NCBI GenBank assembly: GCA_027574665.1
Contig: CM050650.1
Location: 100,289,086-100,353,085, forward strand
Direction: 5' to 3'
DNA: 64,000 bases
Origin: Rhynochetos jubatus
Taxonomy: Eukaryota; Chordata; Aves; Eurypygiformes; Rhynochetidae
Shown here: positions 36,713 through 51,700 of the stretch, piece by piece
Numbering within the stretch: position 1 is the stretch's first letter
Layout: every line of letters begins with the position of its first letter
Notes under the pieces: generated by a model
What the model was told of the DNA's origin: nothing
Databases searched by the model: none
What the model saw: the letters and a program-made list of their open reading frames with translations, nothing else
Position numbers and translations under genes: made by a program

Positions 36713-39668
36713 AGTGTGTCTTGCTGTGGGGTGACTTCTAGGTAATGGAGTGGTGCTAGTGACCTGCTTGTGTATGTGGTCAGATGTGAATTTACTTACT
36801 TAGGAAGTAAGTCAGGTCTTAGGAAACACGCTGATTACAGTGTTTCAAATGACCACTGGTTTAATTTTTCTGGGACTTGATTTTCCTCTGAATTGGGAAA
36901 CTATTCTAATTAAAAAAGAACCCTTGTAGTTGCTGTCGTTGAAGCAGTGTTTAATGTTGTGTGGCTGTTGGCAGGAGACTTGATGCATTTTCACATGACC
37001 CCCTCTGGAACAAAAGCAGATTGTTTCCCTCTGTTTTTCTGTTACACAAATGAGTTCCTTTTGAAACAATTTCTTTTTCTGCAAATTCTGGAAATCGACA
37101 CCAGGAGTGGTTCTTCCTTCGCTGTGCCTTTTACAATCTGCTGTCTGATAATGCTGGCACAAAAAGCTGCTTTGGGGTAGCAGTCCAGAAAAGCTGAGAC
37201 CTCTGCAGAAAGACTCCTCCTCTTGGGGACTGAGTTTTCCTTCTAATTTTATGGAAGGATTGAATAGGGAGTTTCGTTTCTTGCTGTCTTTGCTGTAGCT
37301 AGGCAGAGTTTGTTTCTGCTTTCTTAGCTGTTTCATTTACCTATCTGCATTTTCAGTGTCCAGCAAACAGCAGTACGTAGGAAGTCAGTTCTGAATTGAG
37401 CTTTTTGTATATTTTTGTTTAATGAACCTTTGGTTTTGGGTCAAGCCGAAGTTTTCCTCAGCAAAAAGGGCGTTGAAGTCACGCACAGATGCTGGGTTAT
37501 TGGATGATGCAGTGCTGCGTAACTAAATCAATTGGTACCGGATCAAAGGAGCGACAGGCAAATTGAGTAAGTGGGGATTTCAAGCAACAAAATGAATTAT
37601 CCACTGGGGAGTGCTTTTCGTGGTGATATTTAATAGCTGGCAGATTAAGAAAAAGAAGAAAAGGTGGGAAGGAAGAAGAAGAGTTTGCTCTGGATAACTT
37701 TCTTTCTTCTCCTTGGGTTTTATATACTCGTTTCTCACAGTATTCCTGATGTTCGTGCTTCCGGTAGCACAGTGTAGGCTTCTTGGTTAAATTTCCTTAT
37801 TCCTGGGACACCAGCGTACCAGTGCTGTGGCTGTTCACGCAGTGCTCACAGCTTGTGTGTCATAGCTGGTGAAGTGATGTAATCCCCAAAATGCACCTTC
37901 TTGTAAAGTGTGTACTTTCTGGGCTGCTTCAGTCGGAAAATAAAACTGGTATGAGTCAGGGTAACGTGATTGTGCTGGTGGATTGTACAAAAGACTTTTA
38001 ACACTCCTGATTATTTTAATCAAGGTATTTTGTTTGTGCCTGGTGACCAGATTCCAGGGAAGTGTCTGTGCCTGTGTGTAGTCCAAAGTGATATGAAGAT
38101 TTGATGTCCTCTTCTGTGCATGTCCCCGAGAGCCCCGCGGGGAAAGACGGGCTGGGGGTGCAGCCAGAAATCCTCAGTGAGTGTGTCAGCCTCTGCCTGG
38201 AGCCCTGATGGTGGAAGGGATGTAAATGCACATATGCAATGCATGCTGTATTTTCTTGGTCCCTTGAGAAGTCAAAGCCCCTACGGGGACCAGCTGGCTC
38301 CCAGTCCTGCTTTGGACCAGGATAGAGGATGTAGTTTGCATTCTGCTCGGCTTTTCTTGCGGGACTCAGAAGAAATAGAGATGTCAGTCCCAGCTGACTG
38401 AAACCAGAGGACCTCCTATTCATTTTACTTGTGTAAATCAGAAATCCCCAAGAGGCAGGGTTTTCACAGGTGGAAGAGAGATGTTTCTTTAGGCAGAGCT
38501 GAAAAAGAGAGAGATGAACTTTTTTATTGTTAACAACTACATGTAATCTTGCGTAATTGTTTCGGTTTGTGCTGTGGGCATGTTGACAGCTTTTGTGTCA
38601 CTTACGTTGTTTCCCCATAACTGAAAATTGCTGTTAATATTAGTGCTTTGGCAGGGAGAGACACCAAGAAGTGAAAAATGGATAAAATTATTTTAGTGAA
38701 AGTTTGGTACAGTTCTGGATAGAAAAGAGGAAATTGGGAGGGTGGTGGGGTTTTTTGTTCGTTGTTTTTGGTTGGGTTTCTTCTCAATCAAGAAGAAAAC
38801 TACTTCCCCTTCTCTTGAGAACAGCTTTGTGTACATTTCTCCCCGCTCATGGGAAGTTGCTACTGCTTTCCTGCTGTAACCTTAGGGAGGCACAGCAACT
38901 TACATACCGCAGTATGTATACACCAGGTGCTACCAATAAATGCTGGCCGTGTGAGGAGCTGACAGATGACATTTGAATCACTCTACTGCACTGGTGTTGG
39001 ATGAGTTCATCTGGTAATGTCTTACCAGTGAGCAGTTTCTGGAACTGGAGATGCTCATGCCACGAACCGCAATGTTTTCTCCCTTGCCTCTGCAGCCCTC
39101 CCTGTCATTCGGTCACTGTTGATCTCTTGGTTTTATGGGCTGTTAATCAGAGCTGTAATCAGTCACTAATCCACAAAAGTGATAGCAGAGCCAGTTTTCC
39201 CTTTTTTTCCCTTCCCTCCTCCTCCCCAGCTAGCATTGCCAGCTATTTGAGACTCTTTGTTAAAAAAGCTTCATAGTATTTATTTGAGAATTTCAGTGTT
39301 GCTGGCTTTCTCAAGGTCCAGTCCTCCTCCTCCTCCTCCTTGTGGAGGGATCTTGCAAGATCCTGTATTTGCACTTGGAACGTACAGAATTAAAATGAAC
39401 TTCAGGCTCATCTGAACTCATTATATCAAGCTTCTCTGTATCTAGATCCACGATTAGATACTTAAATGGGAAATACTGCTCTTACACCAGTGCCTCTCTG
39501 AGACTAGAATAAGCTTTATGTACTATATGCTGGTAATGTCTAGCATGTCCACTGCAATTTTTGCATATTAGTATTTTCTTTGTTAACCCTAACAGATGGT
39601 ATTCAGATGATTAAATTATTTTCGTGAGCTGAAGAACTAACCTTCTTCTCTTCCTTCCATTTCAATAG
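36713..39668 (+). other. ELOVL5: ELOVL5 intron 1, distal part
   Basis: No exon or element recognised. A short (TCC)n run lies at about 39,320-39,340. The block ends in the acceptor CAATAG at 39,668 after a pyrimidine-rich stretch. Confidence 0.5.
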
Positions 39669-39734
39669 GTTGTAGAATGGAACTTCTGGATAAAACAATC
39701 AATAGCTACCTTGATGTTTGGCTTGGACCCAGAG
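39669..39734 (+). CDS. ELOVL5: ELOVL5 exon 2 (start codon exon)
   Basis: The acceptor is CAATAG|GTTGTAGA, with ATG at 39,677 after 8 nt of 5'UTR. It encodes residues 1-19, [19 protein letters not shown], and the first base of codon 20. The donor is CAGAG|GTAAGA. The N terminus matches vertebrate ELOVL5 (human begins MEHFDAS). The context AGAATGG is a good Kozak match. Confidence 0.93.
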
Positions 39735-42700
39735 GTAAGATTTGTCAAAAATGAAATACATAAATAAAACTGATATTAAAGTGCAGATACTAGAGCATAA
39801 GAAACAGCTTTCCTCTAACATCCTGACATTGACGGGTGACTACTTTCTTTGGTGTCTGCAGAACATCACATTATATGAGTCTGTAATAAATAAAAAAGTT
39901 TACTCAAAGCTTCTGATCTTTTCACATGAAGAGCTACTGATTTTTCAGCTATGACAGTCGTAGGTCCTAATCTCCTTACTAGCAGTTAAGGTCGTGTTGT
40001 TAGTCACGTGAACGACTTACGTCTCTTCTTCGTGAATAACTTACCTCACTCTGATCTTTGCTGCCATTTTAAAAAATAATTTAATAATAGTTTTTATTAA
40101 AAAAAATCTTTTTTAAAATTTAAATTTGATGAAATAAAAATACTCTTGCCCTCATAACTAGGACTGCTAAGGAATTTTTTCCTGAACAAGATTGGTCATT
40201 TTTGGAAAGCATTACTTTACTGAAACCGTTTCTTTTAAAGAACCAATGAGTTTGGTAGGTTTTTCACTGGGAAAAAGTCTACGGGTGGAGAACAACAATC
40301 CTGGTCAGCATGAGAAAGGGAGAGGCAGTGGGACCGGGATCGGTGGTGGCCTCACGGTGAGGGCTTCCAGCTAGGGTGGGGATGGCCCTGTTCCTCCTGG
40401 TCTTGACCAGTTGAGATTAAATGTCAGCATCCCATATGGCATGTGCATTGCAGTGCTGCTCAATGCCATGTACTTTCTTCCCCCAGTTCCTTCAGGAGCA
40501 TCTTTTCTACCTCTTTCCTTGTCCCAGTGAAGCTGCAGTGGTGGTGCTGCTGCCTCGCAGGATAAAGTGCACAGGAGGTGGAACAAGCCTCTGATCCTTC
40601 CAAGGGTTTTCTGTTTGCTTTTAGTCACTTGGAGCTCTTGTTGCTCCTCTCTAAGCCCATTTAAATTAGTCTGGATGTTCTGATAGAACATATTTCTAGT
40701 GCTGGCAGATGGCCTGTATTCGCTATGTCTCAATCATAGAATCACAGAGTGGTTTGGGTTGGAAGGGACCTTAAAGATGATCTAGTTTCAACCACCCTGA
40801 ACCATATAATGTACCATAACAATTCCCCAGCTTTCTTAAATGCTTCCCAACCTACAGTTTAAGGCCTTATTTCTTACCTTCAGGATCCATGTATGACTTC
40901 TTTAACATTAAGTTGGGGCTGCAAATGCCAGCAATACTTGAATTGTTCATTTGTGGTTTGTTTAAACCTGGTTTCAATCCTTTGGGCCAACTTTAGTGAG
41001 AGGAGTGAAATATCGTGCCGTTGCTGGGTACGGACAACACAGTTGTGGTTCAGAAGGATCATACCCTTGTCCCAAGTGTTCCACTGAAATCCTCTCGTTT
41101 GAGGTGGCTTATGTGATTTTCCTGAGCAGTTGACATGTCACCAACCAGACTGGTTAGTCAGATTGGCTTGGCTGCTCTGTGTTCATTGCTCATGCAAGGA
41201 TGCCAAAATTCAATCCTTTGGAGTATCACATAGTAAGTCGAATTGGTTTAGTATTGATTAGAAAATAATTATCAGGATCATCCACTGATAACCGCAAATG
41301 TATCAGCCTCACTTTCAGCTTTGCTGGCACAGTGAGGAAATAAGTGTGTGCTATTGGGAAAGGTTGGTTTGAGAGAATAAGGGGGAGAGGGTCGTTGAAG
41401 CTTTTCTGCATAATTTAAGCTCATCTGTGGTATTTAAGATGAACGATGATTCTGAATGGTAATGAGTATTTGAAAATAATAGCAGTGATAATTTAAGAAA
41501 AATTTTGCCTTAGGAAGAGAATTATTTCTGCTTTCTTTAACAACTATATAACTAACGTTGTTGTTTGCAAAGATTGTTTGTAATTAGCAATGTGGCCCTT
41601 AATAAAAGGACTGGCTGCTCTTCCTTAGTCTTTCTCTGTTATTAGAAGCATTTTGGGTACAGCTTTTTCTGGACGCATCAAACTCTTCCCCTTACAAAAT
41701 CCTAAGTGTTTGTATGTTTTTCGTTTGTTTCAGACCCCAGAGTAAAAGGATGGCTTCTTCTGGAGAACTATACACCTACCTTTATCTTCTCAGTCTTGTA
41801 CTTACTAATCATATGGCTAGGACCAAAGTACATGCGGAATAAGCAACCGTTCTCATGCAGGGGTGTTCTAGTTCTCTACAACCTTGGACTCACACTGCTT
41901 TCCCTGTATATGTTTTATGAGGTAGGAGAAAAGGGGTTGGATTGGGGTTATTTTGCAGTATCTGTTTTAATTATATTGGCATATGCTGAAAATGATCTCT
42001 GAGGACAGCCCTCCTAAGTCTGGGGAGTCATCTGCAGAAAGACTGCAACCATTCTTCAGTGTCACTTCTCAGTGGAGAAAATGATAATGGTAACGTTACC
42101 TCTAAGGACGGTATGAAACACACCTTGCCTTAAACATCTATGCTGACCTTGGTTAGCAACATTTCAAGTGCACTTCCCTCGCTCAGTGCAGCTGAAGGCC
42201 TGATCTTTCCCCACGAACCTGGCCGCTCCTTCAGTAACCTCTTCCTTGCCTAGAAAGTCTGGCTCAACGTGGTTGCGTTGGTGGGTTGTACAAAGTACTT
42301 TGTAGCAAAACTGCAGCTTGATTCCGAGTGCAAACTGTGTTTTATTTAGATGTATTAAACCCTGCACGCACTCTTCACATCTATTTCTGTAAGGTCGCAG
42401 TTGCTTCCTTCGTGTCCTCCTAGTGTTGCTGAAACAATTGCATCGGTGCTGTTGTGGCTCATCTGTTTCTTGGAAGTTAAAATCGGAGCATACAAATATA
42501 ATTCAAACTGAATTGGCCTTTCCGTGGACTTACTTTCTTTCCTAACAAATCAAAGATTTAGGCAGTTTAAAGTTTTCCGCTTCCCAGAGAGCACTTTCGC
42601 TGATTTTACTCAGAATTGTATGGTTTTTATTAAAGTGAAAATAAGAATGTGGCCAGAAAATGACTGAGTGTGTGGCTTCAATGCACAGAATACCCTGGCT

Positions 42701-45700
42701 CGCTTTTAGCCAAAAGCATTTCTCCTTTCTCTGAGGAGAGAGATCGTTTTCAACATGCAATTACAAGCTAGAGCTAAAACTACTAATCTCTCTCTTTTTT
42801 TTTTTTTTTTTTTGCATTTGCTTAGAAGCACATACAAGCTGTAATTCTCCTTTAAGTTTGTAGTTAATTCTATAGTGTTTCACGACGTGAGTGTTTAGAT
42901 AGGAAGTGATTTTAAGTTATTCCTCTTGTGTAGTGAATTGTCTAGTCAAAAATTAGTGAGTTGTGTTTTTAGTAACTTTGATACTTAATTCTTCAGGGGG
43001 AGCAGTTTTGGATTCAGTAGGTACTTGGCACAACTTGTATTCTTGATGTGTTTACATTTCTAACCTCCCTGTCAGGATGTTATAATCCAGAAAAAATTGT
43101 GTGTTGATCTCTTTAATTTGTCTAAAAATAGCACTGCTGTGGGTTTCCTGTACATCTGCATTATTTTATGCAGATATTATTTATAATTTTATAATAATCT
43201 ATTATTTTAACCTCCATTTATGTTATTGAGGGTTTAGAAGTGCAGACTTTTCTTCAGTTGCACCAAGAGTGGATAAAACTCTCAGGATAGCCAATCTTTT
43301 CTCCTTGAATACTTGGAATAATACTCTTAGTTTCCAAATGAAAATTACTGTAACATTCTGCCACGTTACAAAACCTGCTGATAAATTTAAACAATAGAAA
43401 AGATGTGAACTGTTGATCTTATAAATGCCTTTTTCTTGCTGACCATGAACTGGTTACCAAGAAAGGACTATTTATTCAAAGTGAACATTGCTCTTAATGT
43501 AAGGTTATCTAAATGGAAGTGTTCATTGGTGTTCTTGTAAATACACCTTCTCTTTATAAATGGGCACGCACGAAGCTACAGTGTTATGAAGACTATTAAA
43601 CTCATGATAGTTGCAACAAAACGGGTTTGACAGAACTTGGAAGCTAGAGGTGAGGGGCAGGCGATGTTCTGCAGCGTGGCCTGATCCCATGAAAACGCCG
43701 CCAAGTAGAGAGCCGTGCTGACAGAACGCCGCGCCGTTCAGTGTTTGCAGGGAGAGAGCCGATCACATCAGTCATGGAAATTTGGCTTTGAAGGATTAAC
43801 CATACATCAGTAGCACTTTATAGTACGCATACTCACTTTTAAGATTGTATCTTTTATCTGGTGAATAGCAGCAATCAAAAAAGAGGTGTAACTCCCTGTT
43901 CACTTCCTTGTTGTCACTTTTGAGTTTCAGCTGGATTCAACTTTTTTCAGTCCTATTTTGGGGAAAGTCATAAAACATCACCACTTACGAACTCGTTTAG
44001 TAGCCTGTCTGAAAATAACCTGCCTTAATAGCTGGCGTGCGATACGCCTGAAACTGCTTTGGAGTTTTTCCTGAGTGATAGCTGCGGTGGTTCAGGTCAT
44101 GATTCATAGCATCACAGCTCACTTTAAATATTGTATGACCAAAATAAGGTGTTAAAATGAGGCATCCTCCCACCTAGGATGAGAAAGGTGACCTACTTGC
44201 TTTTCTGACCTTTGCATCTGAACGTTTGTATGCAATAATGAGGGGAAAAAAATTTGCATCGTAGGATTTGTATAATTGTAGTTATTGTGTACTTGCATCA
44301 TTTGGTCTACTGATGTAATATAATATAACCTTACTTTAAAATCACTAGAAATCTTATACCTCTTATTTGGAATTCCTAAGGTAGTAGTTTCTGTGTGTAC
44401 TTGCTATGAATTATTTATTTGGGCATTTAATGACCGGGCTGGGTTCTGGTACAAGCAGAACAGAGTAGTGGACTGTGCTTGTCCCAGACAATATAAAAGG
44501 CAAGGCAGACTTAGAGGAGCAGGAGAGGTTTCTCCAGGCTGACCTGTCATTCCTGTACTTCAGGAAGAGGGGATGCTCATTAGGGGCGAAGAGCAATGTT
44601 GTCTTGCAACGCTGTGAGTAGGGCCCACGCCTCTCTGCTCGAGTCTTGGCTGGGTAATTTGGCAAAGCAGGGAGAGCGCGAGGCACCCAGTTATAAGGCA
44701 CGCAGACCTATTTTATTTTGGGGGTGTTTATTAGCCAAACCAGTCAAGTGGTCTGGACCACCTGGACTTAAATTCAGGAAAACTGGTCAGTGATGAAGGT
44801 TCGCTTTAAGTAAGTGATCTCTTTACTGTCTTTCTCTTCATCTAAACAATTAATTCCCTGCAGAATCTGCCTGAGAAAAGTCTCAGATTTTGAGAAAAGT
44901 CACAGATTTTCCTGATGAGGGAGATGGTGGATATGCTGTAGGAAAAGCATCCTAAGCGCCATACCCGGTTTTAGGAAGGAGGGGAGTCGGTGAAGAGGTG
45001 CCATGGCGCATGAGCCACAGGTGGCAGCTCGCTGCCAGGCTGCTCTTGTCTAGGCCCCTTTCTTTCTCAAGGAGTCTCAAAGCCCTTATCTCTGTCCTGA
45101 GGTGACTGCGTTCCTCTGAAGATAACATTTCGTATCTGCAGGCATTTGCTTTCTTTGATCAGACATGTGAACTCCTCTTTCTTTTCCCTCTAATCCAGCC
45201 CTGTCTTGAAGCTCATAAACCCATCACGCCTTGGTAGCGTGATGCAGTGCTGGGTCCCTTATCGAGTCTCAGACTTAGGTTTTATCACAAGAAAACAAAA
45301 TCCTCCCCAGTAACACCTCACCTACAGCCCTGTCAGACTGGTGTTAGTGTGCTGGTTTATTGTGGTAGCAGAGCTGATTAAAAAAGGCACATGCCACAGC
45401 ATTTTAAGGAATTCAGCAGTGGAATGACAAAATGTAAGCAAAATAAAAAAAAGAAAATCTCAGTGCAGGGGAAGTATGAGTTGCTGGAGCACAAAAGCCC
45501 CTTCAAGCTGCAGGGTTTTCCCCCCTGAGCTGAGGGACTTAACATTGGCTTTGAGTACCGTTTTAATTGGCTTACAAAGGTGCTGTCTCTTCTTGTGCCA
45601 TTTAAAAGTCACGATCCCTGGTGAAAACAATTATAGTCAGCCTTTTCTGGACAGGTTAATTTCTCGAAAGAAGATATGCCCGTGGTTGTGCATCAGCAAT

Positions 45701-48700
45701 GCCCATAGCAAGCGTGGGGTCCTGCCAGGCTGAAGGACTTCCTAGGGACAGCGGGCAGGGAAGGGTTGTCTCAAGCCTGGGGGGACTGGGGAGCCACCAG
45801 CCCGTTGCTGGGCAAGGTGAGACCTGCTCTTTGGTCACTGTAAGGAGGGGTTAGAAGATCTGGCCATCCTGGAATCAGACCACAACAGATATGAGCAATG
45901 ACTTAAATGCTCTAGCTGGCAATTTATGCCACCCCCATTTATTGCTTTGTAGGTGGCACGTGAGCAGCCGCTCGGTGCTGTACGCCCAGCACCGTGTGTA
46001 ACAGAGCCATGTGGGATCCGTTCGTGGGCAGGTCGCAGGCTGGCCCCTCACGTTTGTTTTCTGAAGCCCTCCAGCATCTGCTGGAAGTATTGTGGCCACA
46101 AGAAATAGCGGTGTCAGGCATAGGAGCAGCTGACAGACTCGAGAAAAGGATTCATAGAATCATAGAATGGTTTGGGTTGGAAGGGACCTTAAAGACCATC
46201 TAGTTCCAACCCCCCTGCCATGGACAGGGACACCCTCTGCTAGAAGCGGTTCATGTGCAGTGGTAGCAGCTTTTCATCATTTGGTTTCCTCTGGAAAAGG
46301 AGGGATTAAATAGTTTTTGTAACTATGCTAACTGTTTATATGATGAAGTACGTTACCATTTCGTACAAATGTTGCTTTGCTTCTATGGTGTAAACCCCTG
46401 TGGCTGTGAGAGTATTCCAGCTCCTAGCCTATTATTATGTGCTCTTCTGGAAACAAGGGAGTACTCAGATTTAGCTGAAGCTGCCTGTAGCCACGCCGAT
46501 GCCTTTGCCCTTCAGAGAGGTGGGATCCATCCAGACACCTTTGGTTGTGTTAGGCTTCAGGTAGTGAACCTGTATCGCTTTCAGGGAAAGCTCTTTGGGT
46601 TTCACTGTGCTAGCCTTTACTTGGGAGAAGTTTATGGACTGCAGTGTTAGTGATGGATGCTATTTGGATTAATTACAATACAAACATTGTGATTATCCCT
46701 CTTTTCCTAATGCTTCCTTGAACTATGAGAACTGCATGAAAACATCTGTAAGCTCTTAACAACATGGTCGCAACACAATGTGATCTTCTGTCCGCAGGAC
46801 TGGCGGGCACTAACGGAGATGCACAAGATTTCCCTCAGTGCCCAAAGAGCAGTTTGGTGCAAGGTTTGCTCCAGGACTGTCACGGTTTAACCTTGGCTAG
46901 CAATCAAATACCATGAAGCTGCTTGCACACCCCTCCCCCCCTCCTCCAGTGGATGAGGAGGATTGGAGGAAAAGGCAAGAAAGCTCGGCAAATTGAAACA
47001 AGAACTATTTACTATTTGAATGTAAATTAATATTTTTATATATATAAAAATATATAACAATACTACTAATAATAGGTAATTAATATAACAGAAAACAAAA
47101 CATATGATGCAGTTGCTCACCACCAGCCAACCAATGCACAGACAGGTCCCAGGTAGTGAGAGTCAGAGCCAGAGAGCCTGAGAACTAGAGCCCAGGAGTG
47201 ATCGCAGCGGAGTCCGAGCGAGCCCCGTGAGTGACAGCACGACCGGGAAAGCCAACCGACCCACCAACTCTCTCATGAACAAGCCAGCAAAGGAATTAGC
47301 AAAAGGGTTAGCAAAGGAGTTCAGGAGCAAAAGAGTTCCCACAAGAGCTAGCGAAGGAGTTATGGCCCCTGAGCCCACATCCTGCTTATGTACCGAGCAT
47401 CGTGTGCTATGGAATGAAACACTCCTTTGGGTTTGGGTCAGCTGTCTGAGCTGTGGGTCCCCCCACACTGCCTCTAGCGAGAAAGTTGGGAACACAGCTG
47501 CAGTATCAGAAGCTGAGAGAGACTCTGAATTTGGTGCAAGCACTCCCCAGCACCAGCTCAAACGACACCCTATCAGTACTTTTCCCATGGTAAATCCAGA
47601 AACACAGCTTCATACCAGCCACTATGAAGAAAGTTAACTCTTTCCTGACTAAAACCAGCACAGGGACATAGCTGGTCCTTTAGCAGGCTACCACTTTTAA
47701 ACTGGTGTGCTTTGTAGAGCTGTGCTGCCCTCCCTTTGCTGCTTGGACAGAGAAATTGCTTGGGTCTGCTGTTGATGTGCACGGCTGCCTGCTCTCACTG
47801 TGGCAGGGTGATACTGATTTCTTTCTAATACATGAGATAATTCCAGGTCTATATGTTATGATATAACTAGATGTCTTTTTAAATATTTTTTTTCCTAAAT
47901 AGCGGCAATAATTCTATCTCAGAGGGTCAAAAATAATGACCTAGGCTGACTAGGTATTTTAAAAGCTAATTTAGGAGGAGAATGAAGCATGAAAGAAATA
48001 ACATTAGGAAAAGGTCATTTGAGTAATAATCTTTATTGTACCTTTTAGAATTAGCTTCCCATTCACAGTTCTGAGCAGCGTTTAATTGTACCCATTACTG
48101 TACTCCCTTAATCAAGTGATATTTTAAATGACTTATGGTACAAAGAGTTTTCCACCATGGCTTTGCAAAGCTTTTTTTTTAATTCTGCTTGGTAGTAGAT
48201 AAGGCCAGAACTGGACAACTTTCTTGTGCAGGATGTCTGTCTCTGCCTTTAAAATATTTTTTGGGATACCTAACAATTCTTTTTTTTTTTTCACTTGGGA
48301 GTCCTCCAAATTCGGTACTTCTCGTGCTATTCCCAAGAGGAAAACCATCTTTTTAAACAACATCCAGTGATCCCTTCTGTTGCAGTATTAAAGGGAGGCT
48401 TGCTCCTGTCCTTGCACCTGCTCCCTCCTCCTGTCCCACCCTCAACCTGCCCCTCCATCTCCCACCCACGGAAGGGTGAGACGTGGAGATCCAGCTTGCG
48501 TCTTCCTTCTCCGGAGGTTTCAGCCAGCCCCTCGGCGACAGGCTCCCCGTCATCCTCTCATGACTAATAGCTGGTCATCACTCTTAAAACGTAATTCTGT
48601 CATGTTCGAGGTGCTACTTGTTATGCCAGGAAGTCAGGCAGGCAACGGCATATCCTGCGGAGGAAGTCACTTGTACTGGGAAGGATGCAATGTGCTCGGG

Positions 48701-51700
48701 ATGAGTGAATTATTTTAAAAGATCTTGAAGAATGGCAATAAGGTAAAACATCAGTTGTTAGCTGTTAAGGACAGCAAAGCTGAAGATTTCCTCTGTTACA
48801 CGATTAAAAAAAAAAAAATTGTAGTCTGATCTCTGTGTTTTAATTTCTTAAAAATACAACTTTTTCTTTCCAGAAATAATCAGAAGAAAAATATATTTAC
48901 TTTACTTTGGTCATTTACTTTCTCCAACAATGAGATCATCAGCCTCAAGGACATTTCTTAAGAGTCTGTCTGGAATGTGTGCAAAACACACGCTCTCTGT
49001 GGGACAAGTGGGGATAAGATGCTACCTCCTGGTTTTATTCTGGTATAACCCAACTGGAATAATTAGTTCATTCACCCTCCGCTGTGACTTGATCACTGCT
49101 TGGAGCTTTAATTCAGCCCAATGCCACACTGAATCCTTTGACACCAGATGTCCCGGCAGAGCCGCTGTCGAGGTTTGCATGTGTGATGGGGTGCAGCTCT
49201 CTCCCCAAATGACACTTGATTCTTTGATCTTCTCAGCTGGTGACGGGAGTATGGGAAGGAGGATACAATTTCTTCTGTCAGGATACGCACAGTGGCGGAG
49301 AAGCTGATATGAAGGTAACGTAATCGGGACTTATAGTTAGGAACATTTCAAATTGTCTGCTTGTGTGTAAGTGGGGAGCAGAACAGTATTGATTATGTGG
49401 GTTTTATTAAAGTGATATGCTTTTTTTCCCTCCTTTTACGATAGAACGGCCAATGCCTTGTCATACATAATAGTTACTCTACAATGTATTGATGGTTGAT
49501 ATTTTGGTGAGTGATTATTCTGGAGAAAAGGAGGCTCAGGGGAGACCTTATCGCCCTCTGCAACTGCGTGAAAGGACGTTGTAGAGAAGTGGGTGTTGGT
49601 CTCTTCTCCCAAGTGATAGGACAATAAGAAATGGCCAGGGGAAGTTCAGAATGGATATTTGGAAAAATTTCCTCACAGAAAGGGTTGGCAGACATTGGAA
49701 CAGGCTGCCCAGGGAAGTGGTGGAGTCACCATTCCTGGAGGTATTTAAGAGATGAGTGGATGTGGTGCTTAGGGACATGGTTTAGGGTAGATTTGGCAGT
49801 GCTTGGTTGACGGTTGGACTCAATGATCCCTAAAGGTCTTTTCCAACCAGAACACTTCTATGATTCCATTATCTGCAAATGTTCACAGGTCAAAAAACAA
49901 GGACTTGGTCTTCAGACTGTATCCAACTACTGTATGTTGTGACTCCCCTTCTCTTTCTGAGATGTGATGATTTTGTCCAGTTCCGACCTCTTCCTTAGAG
50001 AGACCAACTCTCGTTAAATATTCTCGTTTCTCCCAGGACACCGCAGGTGCGCAGCAATAGCCTTATAAAACGGTACCTGTCAGTACTGTTTTCAGCTGTA
50101 GCTATGGGTTTGTACCTCTGTCTCCTACAGAGAAACCTGAGGCTGAAGCATTACAGAAGGTCTCAGCAGTGTCTTCAATCCCAGTAATGCAGGACAACAT
50201 CTGGATTTTAATTACTTAGAGAGCAAAAGGGTTGAAAGCCCCCACAAAGGGCAATGCTTCTAAAACTCGTTTCCTGCTTTCTAGATCATACGTGTCCTCT
50301 GGTGGTACTATTTCTCCAAACTCATTGAGTTCATGGATACCTTCTTTTTCATTTTGCGGAAAAATAATCATCAGATCACTGTTCTGCACGTCTACCACCA
50401 TGCAACGATGCTGAACATCTGGTGGTTTGTTATGAACTGGGTGCCTTGTGGTCACTGTAAGTACTGGGTTATGATGGGGAACGCTTGCAACAAGGGCCTC
50501 ACTTTGGTTTTCTTTGGGTCAAACCAAACATCTCTGGTACCTTCAGCTGCAGGATTTGTTCTGCCCCATATTAAGCTGTTTTGCTGAATTGCAACTGTTG
50601 CAGGATTAAGCTGCCTGCAGAGCCTCTAGAAGAGGCATGCTGGCATGGTTTGCAGAATTTGCGTGGCGGTGTGACGTTTATCGGCTGCAGTAGTCTGGGT
50701 CTGATACCCGTCAACCTTGGTTTTCTCTTTTTTTTGGTGGTGTTTGCAGTCCCTCTAATGAAACCATACTCTGTTCCAAAGCTTGTTTCAGCTGCAAGAT
50801 GGCTAATAGTGACTCTTGTCCTTGTATCTGTCAAGTTGAGATGTTACTTTCTCAATTTAATCTCATTATACCGGTAGCCGTAACAAATTATTTCAATTAA
50901 AATCTTGTCCTCTGAGCGCTAATGAACCTGATGGAATACATCTTAAGTGGAAGATTTCCATGTCTCTCTTGTGTAAATCCTGCTAACCTCTGGCTGCCTT
51001 GCTTTGATTCTTTAATTTCATAGCTGTTAGCTGGCATCTAGTTTCCTAACTGCATTAGCGTGGCTTAGCTGTGGTTCAGATGTGCAGCTTATAGATGCTG
51101 CCTTTGTTGAACGCTCATCCTAAAGAAACCTTTTCAAATCCAGTGGATGAGAACTGCCGAGAGGCTGGGTTGCTCAGGAGTCTGCTTTCTGAGCCAAACA
51201 ACATAGAAACTCGTATTTGTTTCGTGTTGTCAGCACAACAGTGAGTAATGCTGAACTTATAAAAAGTGTGTATCTGGAGCCACATTCTCCTCCCGGGAAG
51301 TCAATCCCTGTTTATACAGCAGTTGAAAGTGCAGATGCTTGGAGTCTATCTTGTATTTGTGTGGTCTTGAAAATACTTTTGTGCTATTTCTAGTGATGTG
51401 TTTTTCTACCTCCTTTCCGAGGGGTTATGATATGTTCTGCTTGGTCATCACAGCAGCATGCAGTTTGGTGTTAAGCTAAAAGTTTCTTTAACGACTAAAG
51501 TTGCTGTGAACAAGGACGAGTAAACCAGCTAGCTTGCAGTTTCTGCAGGGATCTGTTCCTTTTGGTTATAAATGACAAAATAGGCTCCTGCCTGGAAGGA
51601 AGTGAAATAAACCTAAAATTAGACAGCGGGAGCTATCGATTGTTGGGCACGTTTACATGCCTCCTTTTTTATCAACTTCCTCAGTTCCCTTGAGAAGCCA

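Larger units (their letters stand above)
41922..49236 (+). other. ELOVL5: ELOVL5 intron 3
   Basis: A 7.3-kb phase 0 intron. It contains a CR1 3' relic (46,151-46,245), a nearly complete solo LTR on the minus strand (46,878-47,662), a run of 19 T (42,795-42,813) and a 19-bp near-perfect tandem duplication (44,872-44,909). No further exon is supported. Confidence 0.7.

Noticed and set aside
47163-47637. Overlapping open frames of 136 and 141 codons on both strands
   Set aside because: They lie wholly inside the solo LTR in ELOVL5 intron 3.
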